The notes beneath the pieces were generated by a model. The model worked only from the letters and a program-made list of their open reading frames with translations. It did not search any database and was not told the origin of the DNA. The position numbers were made by a program, and so were the translations under genes. This document shows, piece by piece, positions 50,570 through 59,695 of a DNA stretch of 64,000 nucleotides. The DNA is from an uncultured Bacteroidales bacterium (lineage in GTDB: Bacteria; Bacteroidota; Bacteroidia; Bacteroidales; UBA932). Where the stretch lies: positions 62,001 through 126,000 of the forward strand of contig CASEBV010000007.1 in NCBI GenBank assembly GCA_949286415.1. Direction: 5' to 3'. Numbering within the stretch: position 1 is the stretch's first letter; each line of letters begins with the position of its first letter.

Positions 50570-51591
50570 CTCCCGCCTCCCTGCCATTTGCCATACAATA
50601 TGCCGCCCAAATACGGGAATGCCGAGAATACCTTCTGTATCCCAATACAGCATAAGGCGATGAGTATTGCCAACACCGACAGGACAAACACCTGAAGCCA
50701 CACGCCCATGCAGACTTCCGCCTGAGCCAGAAAGCCGATGTCAACAAGCATGAAGTGACACAAATATATTCCTAAGGTATATTTCCCGACAAAAGACAGG
50801 AATCTTGAGAAATATTCCCATCTTTCATCCGCAATCCTGAAAAAATAAATCAAGGCAAAAGACGCCAGGACCGATATCGGCATCATAAGCCATATCCTGT
50901 CCGGAGAGCCGTATGGATTGTAGCCATAGACATAATACCCCGCAATCAGGCAGAGCAGGAGAAATGCGGCCGAAAATACCGCCCTCGGAATTTTGGTCAT
51001 CAGGTCCTGCGAACTGAAGACATACCCAAGGACAAACATCATCAGATAAAACAACGGGATGCGCTTGAAGCCGACAACAAAGACCACGGCGACAGCCAGA
51101 AGCGCAGATATCCTGAACCATATCCGGCCTTTGGGAAGCCGTCCGTCAATGAATGAGAATATGCCCCAGATCACAGACACTGCAAAGAGTACATTCAGAA
51201 ACCAGAACGCGGATATCCGGGAATCCCACGACAATTCATCCGAGAAAAACAGCGGCACAATCAAAGTCCACGACACTGACGGCAGAAGAATCGTCAGGAA
51301 CTTGCTCCAGATGTATCTCATAAGATCGCCTGCGGTGGATATCATTCCCTTCCTGCTCTCTTCCAATGACCGGGAAAAACCGCTTATGAAAAAGAACATC
51401 GACATGTGAAACCCGTATATCACATTGAAAATATGGTTATGGATACCTGAAGCATAATTGCTCTGAATCAGATGCCCCATAACTACGAGGATTATGGCAA
51501 ACCCGCGGAACGAGTCAAGATACCGGACCCTGCCCTCAGATTTGGACTGTCCGCCTTTTATGGGACAGTTCAATTTAACGGAACCTTCCAT
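50566..51591 (-). CDS. Acyltransferase 3 family membrane protein
   Basis: A 341-residue integral membrane protein with about ten spans. RYLDSFRGFAIILVVMGHLIQ is the family opening with the catalytic His, and FFISGFSRS follows. It likely O-acetylates the polysaccharide. The ATG at 51591 is used; a TTG at 51609 preceded by AAGGAT is an alternative start. It overlaps both neighbours. Confidence 0.88.
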   Translation of the reverse strand: MEGSVKLNCPIKGGQSKSEGRVRYLDSFRGFAIILVVMGHLIQSNYASGIHNHIFNVIYGFHMSMFFFISGFSRSLEESRKGMISTAGDLMRYIWSKFLTILLPSVSWTLIVPLFFSDELSWDSRISAFWFLNVLFAVSVIWGIFSFIDGRLPKGRIWFRISALLAVAVVFVVGFKRIPLFYLMMFVLGYVFSSQDLMTKIPRAVFSAAFLLLCLIAGYYVYGYNPYGSPDRIWLMMPISVLASFALIYFFRIADERWEYFSRFLSFVGKYTLGIYLCHFMLVDIGFLAQAEVCMGVWLQVFVLSVLAILIALCCIGIQKVFSAFPYLGGILYGKWQGGGR

Positions 51592-52513
51592 ACACGAAAT
51601 AACGCACAAGAATCTTTATCCTTTTCCACAGGGACAGCCTGTCAAATTCATTGAGCCTGCTGTAGAAAAAGTCAAAATAGAACTGACGGTCAAATACAGG
51701 CGATTTCCTGTAATATTCCCACCAGATGTCAAAATTCACGCAATAACCTTTCCATGGTTTCTGCCCGTTATAATGCACTATCCCGGAATGCAATGCATCT
51801 TCAATTTCCTCATCTGTCCATATTTTGCGAAGTTCAGTAATCCCATGGACAGCATAATATCCGAAATAGGTCGTTATGCAATATTTCGGCGGCAGATACT
51901 TTATTCTTCCCGCACACACGATATTAATCATATCCATATCCTGAAAGCGATATTGCGAAGATGCCATGGACTTGAATCTGTCAACTATTCCTTCTTCTCT
52001 CATGGCCCTTGAATTTATAACAATATTGCCTGCATATATCGTCGCTTCAGAATTTATCTTCAACCGTTTTTCATAATAGTCCCGGACATCAGGAATCATG
52101 TGTGACAGCGAATTTACGCCCGCTACCAATGTATTGTCATCAAATTTTACCGATTCGTATAATGCGGACAAATCTTCTCTGAAAATGACATCAACATCAG
52201 AATATATTATCTTATCATACTCAGGAATCATATCCGGGATAAGCAGTCTGTAATAAGTTGAGACTGTTACATTTCTGATTTCAAATGATTTGTCAAAATT
52301 GTCCAGGACAGCCCTATACTGAATTCTGCAATTGCCATAATGCTCCGCCGTCCTGTCAAGCAGAGTTTTTTCCAAAGCCTCACGTCTGGAATGCAAAACA
52401 AATATATCATAAAATGTGGACTCGCCTGCATTCTGCATAAGCGATGAGAGGCATACGCATGCAGGAAGAACCATATTATTGTCAAATGACAGAGCGACAG
52501 GAACTACATTCAT
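51575..52513 (-). CDS. Glycosyltransferase, GT8 family
   Basis: A 312-residue GT-A enzyme of the LgtC/glycogenin type: MNVVPVALSFDNNMVLPACVCLSSLMQNA at the start, YDKIIYSDVDVIF (DxD metal site), YAGNIVINSRAMRE and HYNGQKPWKGY near the end, the last a hallmark of GT8. Galactose or glucose transfer is typical. The ATG at 52513 leaves a 10-bp gap to the upstream gene; an ATG at 52555 would overlap it. Confidence 0.92.
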   Translation of the reverse strand: MNVVPVALSFDNNMVLPACVCLSSLMQNAGESTFYDIFVLHSRREALEKTLLDRTAEHYGNCRIQYRAVLDNFDKSFEIRNVTVSTYYRLLIPDMIPEYDKIIYSDVDVIFREDLSALYESVKFDDNTLVAGVNSLSHMIPDVRDYYEKRLKINSEATIYAGNIVINSRAMREEGIVDRFKSMASSQYRFQDMDMINIVCAGRIKYLPPKYCITTYFGYYAVHGITELRKIWTDEEIEDALHSGIVHYNGQKPWKGYCVNFDIWWEYYRKSPVFDRQFYFDFFYSRLNEFDRLSLWKRIKILVRYFVYGRFR

Positions 52514-52523
52514 CGGTCGGAAA

Positions 52524-53504
52524 TCAATTAATCTTCGGCAATGCCTTGTATTCATTGCCTCTGATATAAATCATGGCATTCTTTATAGCATTGTATTTCA
52601 GTTTAAAAATATCTGGCCTGACCTTGAGAATCGATATCATCAATGTAAAGGCAACAACATATCCTATGCAACACACATCCCAGATTTTCATCAATATCCG
52701 CTTTTCAGGAGTGAGAATAAAGCGATGCCAGAATATTGTCTTGAAACGAAAATCCGCATAAATCCGCAGCTTCTCCTTATCGTCTGAGGATACTGAAGAG
52801 GAAGCATCAAGATGGACCACTGAATCGTTATACAATGTTATGATTTTCAATCCATTCAAATACATCTTATAATACATTGTCTGATCTTCCCCCATGGCAT
52901 ACGGAACCTCATCCACCCAGCCCTCGTCCTCAAAATGGATCTTGAGGAAATCTTCTTTGCGGCACAGGAAACATGCTCCGGCATTAGTCTGCGAAAAATA
53001 TATCTTCTTCGAGGGTGACTCATTGTATGAATATCCCCCATTTCTCATCACTTTATACCCCCACACTCCGTCATCGCGCCTTGGCCTCATCCTCCCGGAG
53101 AGCAACATCATGGCTTTTCCTGCGGAACTCCGGTCCGAATTGTGGTATACATCCGGAGAGACAACATCTGCACCGGTACTGTCCAGAGCATCGAAAAATT
53201 CTTCAACTGCTCCCGGAGACAAATACAGATCATCGTCCAGAAAAAGTATATATTCTGTATCAATCTCCTGATAGTCAAGGGCTCTTTGAGCCACCATACC
53301 TTTCTTGACATGGACATATCTCTCATTGCCCGGAGTACCTTGCGGTATCTCATAGCCTGCCGCTATATAGACAATAATTGCTTCCGGTCTGATTGTCTGT
53401 GAATTGAGAGAATCAAGAAGCCTGATATATTTCTCACCGGCCGTGCCGAGAGTCCTTATGGCAGCTGTATAACGCTTTGTCCCCATCCCGTTTCTCAAAT
53501 TCAA
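52524..53504 (-). CDS. Glycosyltransferase, GT2 family
   Basis: A 326-residue GT-A enzyme. YTAAIRTLGTAGEKYIRLLDSLNSQTIRPEAIIVYIA and EYILFLDDDLYLSPGAVEEFF (with DDDL metal motif) mark GT2. The C-terminus has one hydrophobic stretch (VCCIGYVVAFTLMISIL). The acceptor is unknown. It overlaps the next gene by 4 bp. Confidence 0.9.
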   Translation of the reverse strand: MNLRNGMGTKRYTAAIRTLGTAGEKYIRLLDSLNSQTIRPEAIIVYIAAGYEIPQGTPGNERYVHVKKGMVAQRALDYQEIDTEYILFLDDDLYLSPGAVEEFFDALDSTGADVVSPDVYHNSDRSSAGKAMMLLSGRMRPRRDDGVWGYKVMRNGGYSYNESPSKKIYFSQTNAGACFLCRKEDFLKIHFEDEGWVDEVPYAMGEDQTMYYKMYLNGLKIITLYNDSVVHLDASSSVSSDDKEKLRIYADFRFKTIFWHRFILTPEKRILMKIWDVCCIGYVVAFTLMISILKVRPDIFKLKYNAIKNAMIYIRGNEYKALPKIN

Positions 53505-54535
53505 CCGGCTGAAAATATCTTCCTGAGCTTTGACATCGCTTTCCTAATCGGGAGGGTGACTCCTGTCCTTTTTCTCAAATAGACGGTCCCGGCTGCAGGC
53601 GACATGAAAAACACAAGGGAAAATCCTGACAGACAGTCTTCCCAAAACCAGGAATTGACATCCTTTCTGAGACCCGCCAGATTGTATTTGTCTATGATAT
53701 GATGCCTGTCTTCATAAAACGGATCTGTGGCCAGCGTCTGCAATGTCCAATAATACATCATAACGCGATAACGGCTGAATATTTTTTTTAGTCTTCGATC
53801 AAATGTCATTCCCTTCAGGACATCAAAACGGCGGCACATAGAGAATGAATCGTCCAGATGTCGGATATCTGACTTGCGAGATACACTTGCATCATGTTTT
53901 CTATACGCATAGAACCTGTCATCAACATATACACATCTGAGCGGAGTGCACATCAGGCGGCAGACAAAATCCATATCTTCAAGAAAGACCTGCCGGGAAT
54001 TAAACTTGAGACCTTGTAACTTTTCTCTCTTGACAAGAAACAGGAAGAGAAAAAACTCTCCGCGTACAATATGACTTAAAAAAACTGATGGCGACAAAAT
54101 TTTACCGACATAGCGCTCCCTTTTGTCATGAACAGAAGAATCCGCCATCTGTTTACCGGATTCATCAACGGAAATATACTGCCCACCCCTGACAAGGTCT
54201 GCATCTGATTCGGTCGCCACTCGATATAATTTACCAAGATTATCCTTTCCAGTCCAATAGTCATCGGAATCAAGAAAAATCACATACTTCCCGACTGCTT
54301 CAGCCAAGGCTTGATTCCTTGCGCAGGAGACCCCTTGATTTTTCCGATGGAATACGCGTATCCTGGAATCCCGTAAGGCATACTCATCGCATATTCTACC
54401 TGAAGCATCAGTACTGCCGTCATCCACTGCTAATATTTCAAAATCTGTAAATGACTGCATCAGCACGCTGTCAAGACACTGCGGGAGATATTTCTCCGTA
54501 TTATAAACAGGAATAATTACAGATATTGCCGGCAT
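53501..54535 (-). CDS. Glycosyltransferase, GT2 family
   Basis: A 344-residue GT-A enzyme with the classic MPAISVIIPVYNTEKYLPQCLDSV start, VDDGSTDAS, VSCARNQALAEAVGKYVIFLDSDDYW (DSDD). The C-terminus is helical and basic. Donor and linkage unknown. It lies 53 bp after the pyruvyltransferase-like gene. Confidence 0.94.
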   Translation of the reverse strand: MPAISVIIPVYNTEKYLPQCLDSVLMQSFTDFEILAVDDGSTDASGRICDEYALRDSRIRVFHRKNQGVSCARNQALAEAVGKYVIFLDSDDYWTGKDNLGKLYRVATESDADLVRGGQYISVDESGKQMADSSVHDKRERYVGKILSPSVFLSHIVRGEFFLFLFLVKREKLQGLKFNSRQVFLEDMDFVCRLMCTPLRCVYVDDRFYAYRKHDASVSRKSDIRHLDDSFSMCRRFDVLKGMTFDRRLKKIFSRYRVMMYYWTLQTLATDPFYEDRHHIIDKYNLAGLRKDVNSWFWEDCLSGFSLVFFMSPAAGTVYLRKRTGVTLPIRKAMSKLRKIFSAG

Positions 54536-54588
54536 GTGTCATTATTTTCGCAATCTGCTCAAAAGAGCCTGACTTAAACCTTTCGCCT

Positions 54589-55749
54589 TCAACTATACAA
54601 TGCCTCTTTCAAAAAATTCAGACTTGCAGTCCTCATCTCTGACAATTTTTCAGAAACGACATCATAATCTATTGGCTGCAGCAGATTGCTTTTCCTATTA
54701 TAATAATCAGTACCTGATACAGATACAATACGATTTTCAAGCCCGAGACTACTCAAGAGTGTTTCAAAGCGGTCATTTCCTCTCTGAGGGTTTTCTATCA
54801 CTATAAATTGTTTCTTGAATATTATAGAGAATATACAACCATGATAAGAATCCGTAACTACAAAATCAGCATTGGAAATCTGAAATAACCATTTCTCTAC
54901 CGATAATGGAAACTCTTCTTCTTCAAACACTTGAGGCAATATTGAAATATTCTTCAAATGTAATGTCCGGCAAATGTCATCAACGATGTTCCGCTTTTCT
55001 TCGGAATAATCCAATATGTAATCTGTCAGAATATTGTCGTCATCAATGATGTTCCCATTGTACTCCGAACATAGTTCCAGATAAGTCTCAGGACACAAAA
55101 GCAATGTCGGGTCAAGGACTTGCGTGGCCTTCAGGCCGAAAATATCATTGAGAATTCCGACACCGTTTTTTTCTCTGACCGATATTGCCTTGAAATGCTT
55201 TGCCGATGCGATACATCTTTTCAATTCAGGATTGTCTATAATATTTTCACGAAGTCCGGATGCCGCATAGACTATTATCGGAGGAGCATCCGAATATGAC
55301 AGAAAACATAAGAAATAATCAGCAATATCCGGAGAATATGACTCACTCCATACCTGATCCGACCCTATGAGCAGACAATCAAATTTATGTTTTCTGCAAT
55401 ACCTTGAAAAAGAATATGTTGATCGTAACGGAACTGTCCTATTAATATTCTTCGCAATAAATTCTGCTACTGCTGAATAATTGTATTTTATTCTGGTTCT
55501 CACATTATAGTGAACCCTGAACGGATTGACCACATGATAATCCTTTTGCCCGAGAATATACCTCCGTACAAAACATTTGATTACACTGCCAAACCGGAAA
55601 AGCAAGAGCAATAAACCGGGTCTCCCGTATTCTCTATTCAGAAAGACTGTAGTATTGCCCATTTCTTCAATTACAGTCTTAAGAGCAAACGCCTGAAGTA
55701 TGCCGCCGAAATTAACTGATAAAGGTAATGTCAGGATTCCGATCTTCAT
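54589..55749 (-). CDS. Polysaccharide pyruvyltransferase family protein
   Basis: A 386-residue GT-B-like enzyme of the CsaB/WcaK type. The start MKIGILTLPLSVNFGGILQAFALKT is diagnostic (G-GxxLQ), and FVVTDSYHGCIFSIIF is the conserved C-terminal motif. It would add pyruvate ketals to a sugar residue. It overlaps the GT14 gene by 38 bp and is 53 bp ahead of the next GT2. Base composition is more AT-rich than the neighbouring GTs, perhaps from later acquisition. Confidence 0.9.
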   Translation of the reverse strand: MKIGILTLPLSVNFGGILQAFALKTVIEEMGNTTVFLNREYGRPGLLLLLFRFGSVIKCFVRRYILGQKDYHVVNPFRVHYNVRTRIKYNYSAVAEFIAKNINRTVPLRSTYSFSRYCRKHKFDCLLIGSDQVWSESYSPDIADYFLCFLSYSDAPPIIVYAASGLRENIIDNPELKRCIASAKHFKAISVREKNGVGILNDIFGLKATQVLDPTLLLCPETYLELCSEYNGNIIDDDNILTDYILDYSEEKRNIVDDICRTLHLKNISILPQVFEEEEFPLSVEKWLFQISNADFVVTDSYHGCIFSIIFKKQFIVIENPQRGNDRFETLLSSLGLENRIVSVSGTDYYNRKSNLLQPIDYDVVSEKLSEMRTASLNFLKEALYS

Positions 55750-56599
55750 GATATCTTACGATTTCCTGTACTATCCCCATATGACGGGTACTGAATTTTC
55801 TTGCAAAAAGTTTTGCGGAATTTAGCAGAATGTCCGTGTCTTCCGGATTCTGACCCCAAATATATGGTTGACCTCTGTCCCAGTCTATTTCCCTCATATT
55901 TCCGGAATATTCATCATCTGAAGAATAGATGGCTGCCCTGAAAGGCGAATCCCAAAGGATTGTCTGAAGGAATATTTCATCTGCGCACAATGTGTGTCTG
56001 AAATATTTTCTTATAAATTTTCTCTTTGTCAGAAGGTATCCGCAAAAATCATTGGTAATGCTTACCCAGTTGGCTCCTTTCCGGAACTCAATCCCGTCTG
56101 ATTTCCGGGGGAAAAGACTGTTGAGTACCTTTTCACATCCGGGACGGATTCCGGAAAGCCTCCGTGCCAAGCGTCCTTTTGACCTGTAGAATCTTGTGAA
56201 CAAATGCCATCCGAGTACCTTGTCCTTCCATTCATCCGTCTTCACGAATCCCACAAATTCTTTTCCGGCATGGTCATCAAAAAACTTCAATATGGCCGGG
56301 ACAGGCTTTATGGGAAGGTCCGTTCCCGAAAGAAGGTGGTAATATTCATAAGGGCCTTTGCCGTAAGCGGTCTCAAACAGCAGCATTTCTGCCTCAATCT
56401 GGCTGTAGTCTCCCCACCTGATGTCTATTCTATCCTTTATGACATGTACAGCGGAATATTTCAGGGCAAAGGTCTCCGAAAAATCAGTTTTCCTGTCTAT
56501 GAGAAGATATATGTCATTTCTTGAATTATCCAGAAGTCGCAGCAGAACATGCAGAATCGGAAATTCGTCATGCGCCATTATCAGAAAAGCATGTTTCAT
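55712..56599 (-). CDS. Core-2/I-branching GlcNAc transferase-like enzyme (GT14)
   Basis: A 295-residue GT-A enzyme. HAFLIMAHDEFPILHVLLRLLD, LLIDRKTDF, RIDIRWGDYSQIEAE and YYHLLSGTDLPIK are the GT14 motifs; SDDEYSGNMREIDW is the later part. These bacterial enzymes often add GlcNAc or xylose, so the exact sugar is open. It is the first structural gene after UpxY, with no gap. Confidence 0.92.
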   Translation of the reverse strand: MKHAFLIMAHDEFPILHVLLRLLDNSRNDIYLLIDRKTDFSETFALKYSAVHVIKDRIDIRWGDYSQIEAEMLLFETAYGKGPYEYYHLLSGTDLPIKPVPAILKFFDDHAGKEFVGFVKTDEWKDKVLGWHLFTRFYRSKGRLARRLSGIRPGCEKVLNSLFPRKSDGIEFRKGANWVSITNDFCGYLLTKRKFIRKYFRHTLCADEIFLQTILWDSPFRAAIYSSDDEYSGNMREIDWDRGQPYIWGQNPEDTDILLNSAKLFARKFSTRHMGIVQEIVRYHEDRNPDITFIS

Positions 56600-57136
56600 T
56601 CAGATGACCTCTATCAGTTCCGGACTTATAGTTGCAAGTGCCACGGCGATTACCCCTTCAATAGCTATCACAACCCGTTTGTCCCTGGCTCCCTTTACCT
56701 TAAGAAAAATACCTTCATAGCCTTCAAATTCCCCTGCGACTATCCGTACCCTCGTCCCTGCGGCAAGATTGACTTCGTCTTCACCGAACCAGAGAAGTTT
56801 GTCATCGTATGTTCCGGTCACCGCAATAAAAAGCTTCATCTGGTCTTCCGGCACAACAATCTTGGCTCCGGAGCGGCGATCCACGATATACTGGAGATAT
56901 GGCATCTTCTGCTTGACGCGCTGAATATCGGACAATACCGTGCGGACAAAGACAAGACCTCTGACAACAGGGACAAGTTCCCTTACTTTTCGGCCATGGC
57001 GAATCCTGCTTGACCAGCGCATCGGAATATAATTCTCGATTCCTTCTGCATCAAGATTTTTCTTGGCCTTGAGTTCCCTGCGGTATGTTACCCGCATGGC
57101 GAACCACTGTATCTTTTCCGGAATTTGCGGTACCAT
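56600..57136 (-). CDS. UpxY family transcription antiterminator (NusG-like)
   Basis: A 178-residue NusG paralogue: WFAMRVTYRRELKAKKNLDAEGIENYIPM is the NGN domain, then VVRGLVFVRTVLSDI, and a C-terminal KOW-like part (AAGTRVRIVAGEFEGYEGIFLKVKG). UpxY proteins bind the leader of their own capsule operon and stop early termination. First gene of the locus, 1 bp ahead of the GT14 gene and preceded by a leader of about 140 nt, as expected. No UpxZ inhibitor gene follows. Confidence 0.94.
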   Translation of the reverse strand: MVPQIPEKIQWFAMRVTYRRELKAKKNLDAEGIENYIPMRWSSRIRHGRKVRELVPVVRGLVFVRTVLSDIQRVKQKMPYLQYIVDRRSGAKIVVPEDQMKLFIAVTGTYDDKLLWFGEDEVNLAAGTRVRIVAGEFEGYEGIFLKVKGARDKRVVIAIEGVIAVALATISPELIEVI

Positions 57137-57277
57137 TGCATCAGCAGAGATAAAGTCCCGGGGCTTTGAGGCCCATATAAAACATTGAGCCTCAAATAAT
57201 TATAACCGGCAACAGGGAAGAAGGTCATTATTTTACCCTCCCCACATCATTACGGATTTATCCTGATTGTCTCTCAG
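57137..57277 (-). promoter_or_regulatory. Leader of the polysaccharide operon
   Basis: About 140 nt of transcribed but non-coding DNA between the expected start of transcription and the UpxY ATG. UpxY-type antiterminators act on such leaders. No clear hairpin of terminator type was found by eye, so the target site is not located. Confidence 0.55.
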
Positions 57278-57283
57278 AAAAGG

Positions 57284-57314
57284 CAAAATTAGCAAATATT
57301 ATATTAAAAACAAA
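57284..57314 (-). promoter_or_regulatory. Promoter of the 22-kb polysaccharide operon
   Basis: On the minus strand TTTG (57314-57311), 19 bp, TAATTTTG (57291-57284): exact matches with ideal spacing, the clearest promoter in the window. Transcription begins about 57277. The -33 box overlaps the tail of the ompA terminator. I see no inverted repeats (invertible promoter) around it. Confidence 0.8.
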
Positions 57315-57341
57315 AGGGAGGAAGCACGCCGGCATCCTCCC
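57303..57341 (-). terminator. Terminator of the OmpA-family gene
   Basis: On the minus strand GGGAGGA (57341-57335) pairs with TCCTCCC (57322-57316) over a 12-nt loop, followed by TTTTGTTTTT (57315-57306). Confidence 0.75.
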
Positions 57342-57382
57342 GATTATATCTGTTTCAAAAAGTTATCAACCCCTGTGATGCT

Positions 57383-58615
57383 CTATTCAAGCACTACGCA
57401 TCTGTTGAGAAGCGGATCCCCCCATCTGTCGATATCCGAGCCTGCCGCCTTGATTACGAGACGCTCTGCCGGGATGTTGTACTTGGTCTGGAGAAGATTG
57501 TATACATATTCAACCCTCATCTGGCTGAGCTGCTGGTTGCGCTTCTTCGATCCGGTCTGCTTGTCAGCATATCCGGTAAGAGTGAACACCTTGTCCTTGT
57601 CCTGCTCAATCACATTCTTGATATAGAAGTCAAGATGGAAAAGCTCCTGCTTTGAAAGTGTTGTCTGACCTATCTGGAAGAATACTGCGCCAGGAGTCAC
57701 ATCCAGCATAATCTTCTTCTCGACTACTTTCGGCTGCTCTTCCATTTCCTTGAGCTTGGCCTTGAGCGCATCGTTTTCTTTCTGAAGTTCATCGTTATTG
57801 TTCTTGGCCTCCTGATTGTCAGCTACGAGAACCTCGTTATTTGTCTGAAGTGTTCCCACCTGATTTTCAAGAGCCTCCCTGTTGGAGCGTCTGAAACCCG
57901 TCCGGCCAAGATTGATGGCAACTCCGAATGTTGCGGATGTCATGCCGGCCACTCCTCCATGCGATGATGCTGGCTGGGAATCAAATCCTTCCTTGACAAT
58001 CATCTGATGGAACTCAAGAGTGAGGTTCACTCTGTTGCTGAGACGGATATTATTGAGGAGACCGACTCCTACCGCAAGCTCGTTGTTCTTCCAATCGACT
58101 CCGGACTTGTAGGACTGTGCGTAGCCGGCGGAAAGGAACGGAACGAAGTTCCAGAGCCTTGTCTCTTTGTAGCCGCTGATTGCATTGGACAGATTCCACA
58201 TTACATCTCCATGGATGTACATCGTACCGAAACTGTTTTTGTACAGGCCATTGTCATAAGGTTCATCCGAAGAGAAATTATACTGGTTTTCAGACCAGGA
58301 CGCACCCATCAGCCCCTTATATCCGATACGGATACCCACACTCGGAGTAAGCCACTTGCCGATATTTATGTCAAGTGACGGAGCGAGGCGTCCGCCGAAT
58401 GATCCCGGGACCTTGAAGTCATGCTCATATATGTTCACACCGCCGCCAACTCCGACCCATACATTGTCAAACAGTCTGTTTGTCTCATATGGACCACGTA
58501 CAATCTTGCCGTTTTCATCTCGGTTGTTGTCCTCTTGTGCACAGACTCCCGTTGCTGCAAAGCCTGACACCAAGAGAGCCAGGACACATGCACAAAAAAC
58601 ACGCATTGTTTTCAT
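57383..58615 (-). CDS. OmpA family outer-membrane protein
   Basis: A 410-residue protein: signal peptide (cut near CAQ), a beta-barrel (about 45-240, with VWVGVGGGVNIYEHDF and GVGLLNNIRLSNRVNLTLEF), a coiled-coil linker rich in Asn/Lys/Glu (about 250-305), and an OmpA-like peptidoglycan domain (DFYIKNVIEQDKDKVFTLTGYAD to AAGSDIDRWGDPLLNRCVVLE). It anchors the outer membrane to the cell wall. Separate from the polysaccharide operon by a terminator, with its own promoter. Confidence 0.93.
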   Translation of the reverse strand: MKTMRVFCACVLALLVSGFAATGVCAQEDNNRDENGKIVRGPYETNRLFDNVWVGVGGGVNIYEHDFKVPGSFGGRLAPSLDINIGKWLTPSVGIRIGYKGLMGASWSENQYNFSSDEPYDNGLYKNSFGTMYIHGDVMWNLSNAISGYKETRLWNFVPFLSAGYAQSYKSGVDWKNNELAVGVGLLNNIRLSNRVNLTLEFHQMIVKEGFDSQPASSHGGVAGMTSATFGVAINLGRTGFRRSNREALENQVGTLQTNNEVLVADNQEAKNNNDELQKENDALKAKLKEMEEQPKVVEKKIMLDVTPGAVFFQIGQTTLSKQELFHLDFYIKNVIEQDKDKVFTLTGYADKQTGSKKRNQQLSQMRVEYVYNLLQTKYNIPAERLVIKAAGSDIDRWGDPLLNRCVVLE

Positions 58616-58655
58616 GATATCTAAATTTGCTAAATTCTAATATGCTTTAAGTCGA

Positions 58656-58663
58656 CAAATTTA
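58656..58663 (-). promoter_or_regulatory. Probable -7 box for the OmpA-family gene
   Basis: TAAATTTG on the minus strand fits TAnnTTTG; predicted start about 34 nt ahead of the ATG at 58615. No clean TTTG at -33. Confidence 0.45.
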
Positions 58664-58718
58664 CAACAAAAAATTTATATTCCAATTTAATCTGAAAAAA
58701 TTGAAATTCAGAATCTTC

Positions 58719-59585
58719 TTAAGCATCGGTTCTCCCCTTCTTTCTTGAGTTCAGGAAGCATTCAATGGTGTTTTCCATGAGGCAGCAGATTGTCATAGGC
58801 CCCACGCCACCGGGCACCGGAGTTATGACGGATGCCTTAGGCTCAACGGCAGCAAAGTCCACATCGCCGCATAGCCGGCCTGTCTCAGGGTCCCTGTTGA
58901 CACCGACATCAATGACAACCGCTCCTTCGGAAACCATGTCGGCAGTCACGAATTTCGGACGGCCGATGGCCACGACAAGAATCTCTGCCTGCCGTGCAAG
59001 TTCAGGAAGATTCCTCGTCCTGCTGTGCGCTATGGTGACTGTGGCATTTCTGTCCAGCAGAAGCTTTGCCACCGGAAGACCGACAATGTTGCTGCGGCCG
59101 ATGACCACCGCCCTCTTGCCTTCAATCTCCACTCCTGCAGCCTTGAGCATCTTTATGATGCCTTTCGGCGTGCATGGAAGTATGCACGGCTGTTTCTGCC
59201 ACAGGGCAGCCACATTGAGCGGATGAAATCCGTCCACATCCTTTTCCCTGGATATCGTCTCTATGACCTTGGCCTCGCTGATATGCCCCGGCAGCGGCAG
59301 CTGGACGAGGATGCCGTCGACAGCGTCATCGGCGTTGAGCTGCCTGATGAGGTCAAGAAGTTCATTTTCAGAAATATCGGCAGGCCGGCGTATTGTAGTG
59401 TTTCTGATGCCGACGACTTCCGAGGCCTTGGCCTTTCCTGTCACATAGGATATGCTGGCAGGGTCGTCTCCGACAAGGATTACCACAAGATGTGGAACGC
59501 GTCCGTATTTTTCCGGAAATGCCGCCACTTCCGCCGCCATTTCAGCCTTTAGCTTCGCCGAAAGTTCTTTTCCGCTTATTGTCAT
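58719..59585 (-). CDS. folD: Bifunctional methylenetetrahydrofolate dehydrogenase/methenyl-THF cyclohydrolase
   Basis: NADP-dependent interconversion of 5,10-methylene- and 10-formyl-tetrahydrofolate, which supplies the formyl groups used by PurH. The 288 residues show ISYVTGKAKASEVVGI (Tyr/Lys catalytic pair), VDGILVQLPLPGHI, KDVDGFHPLN, VIGRSNIVGLPVAKLLL (nucleotide loop) and ITPVPGGVGPMT at the end. It is the last gene of purM-purH-purD-folD. Confidence 0.97.
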   Translation of the reverse strand: MTISGKELSAKLKAEMAAEVAAFPEKYGRVPHLVVILVGDDPASISYVTGKAKASEVVGIRNTTIRRPADISENELLDLIRQLNADDAVDGILVQLPLPGHISEAKVIETISREKDVDGFHPLNVAALWQKQPCILPCTPKGIIKMLKAAGVEIEGKRAVVIGRSNIVGLPVAKLLLDRNATVTIAHSRTRNLPELARQAEILVVAIGRPKFVTADMVSEGAVVIDVGVNRDPETGRLCGDVDFAAVEPKASVITPVPGGVGPMTICCLMENTIECFLNSRKKGRTDA

Positions 59586-59695
59586 TGGATGTAATTTTAT
59601 ATGTCTCTTCTATTGTTTGTATCGGCAGAGATATTCTGTACCGGCAGGGGGCTCTTTTGTGCGGACATAAATCTCTCTTGTGCCGGCATCGGCCA

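Noticed and set aside
57284..57314. Invertible (phase-variable) promoter
   Set aside because: No flanking inverted repeats seen on either side of the promoter.
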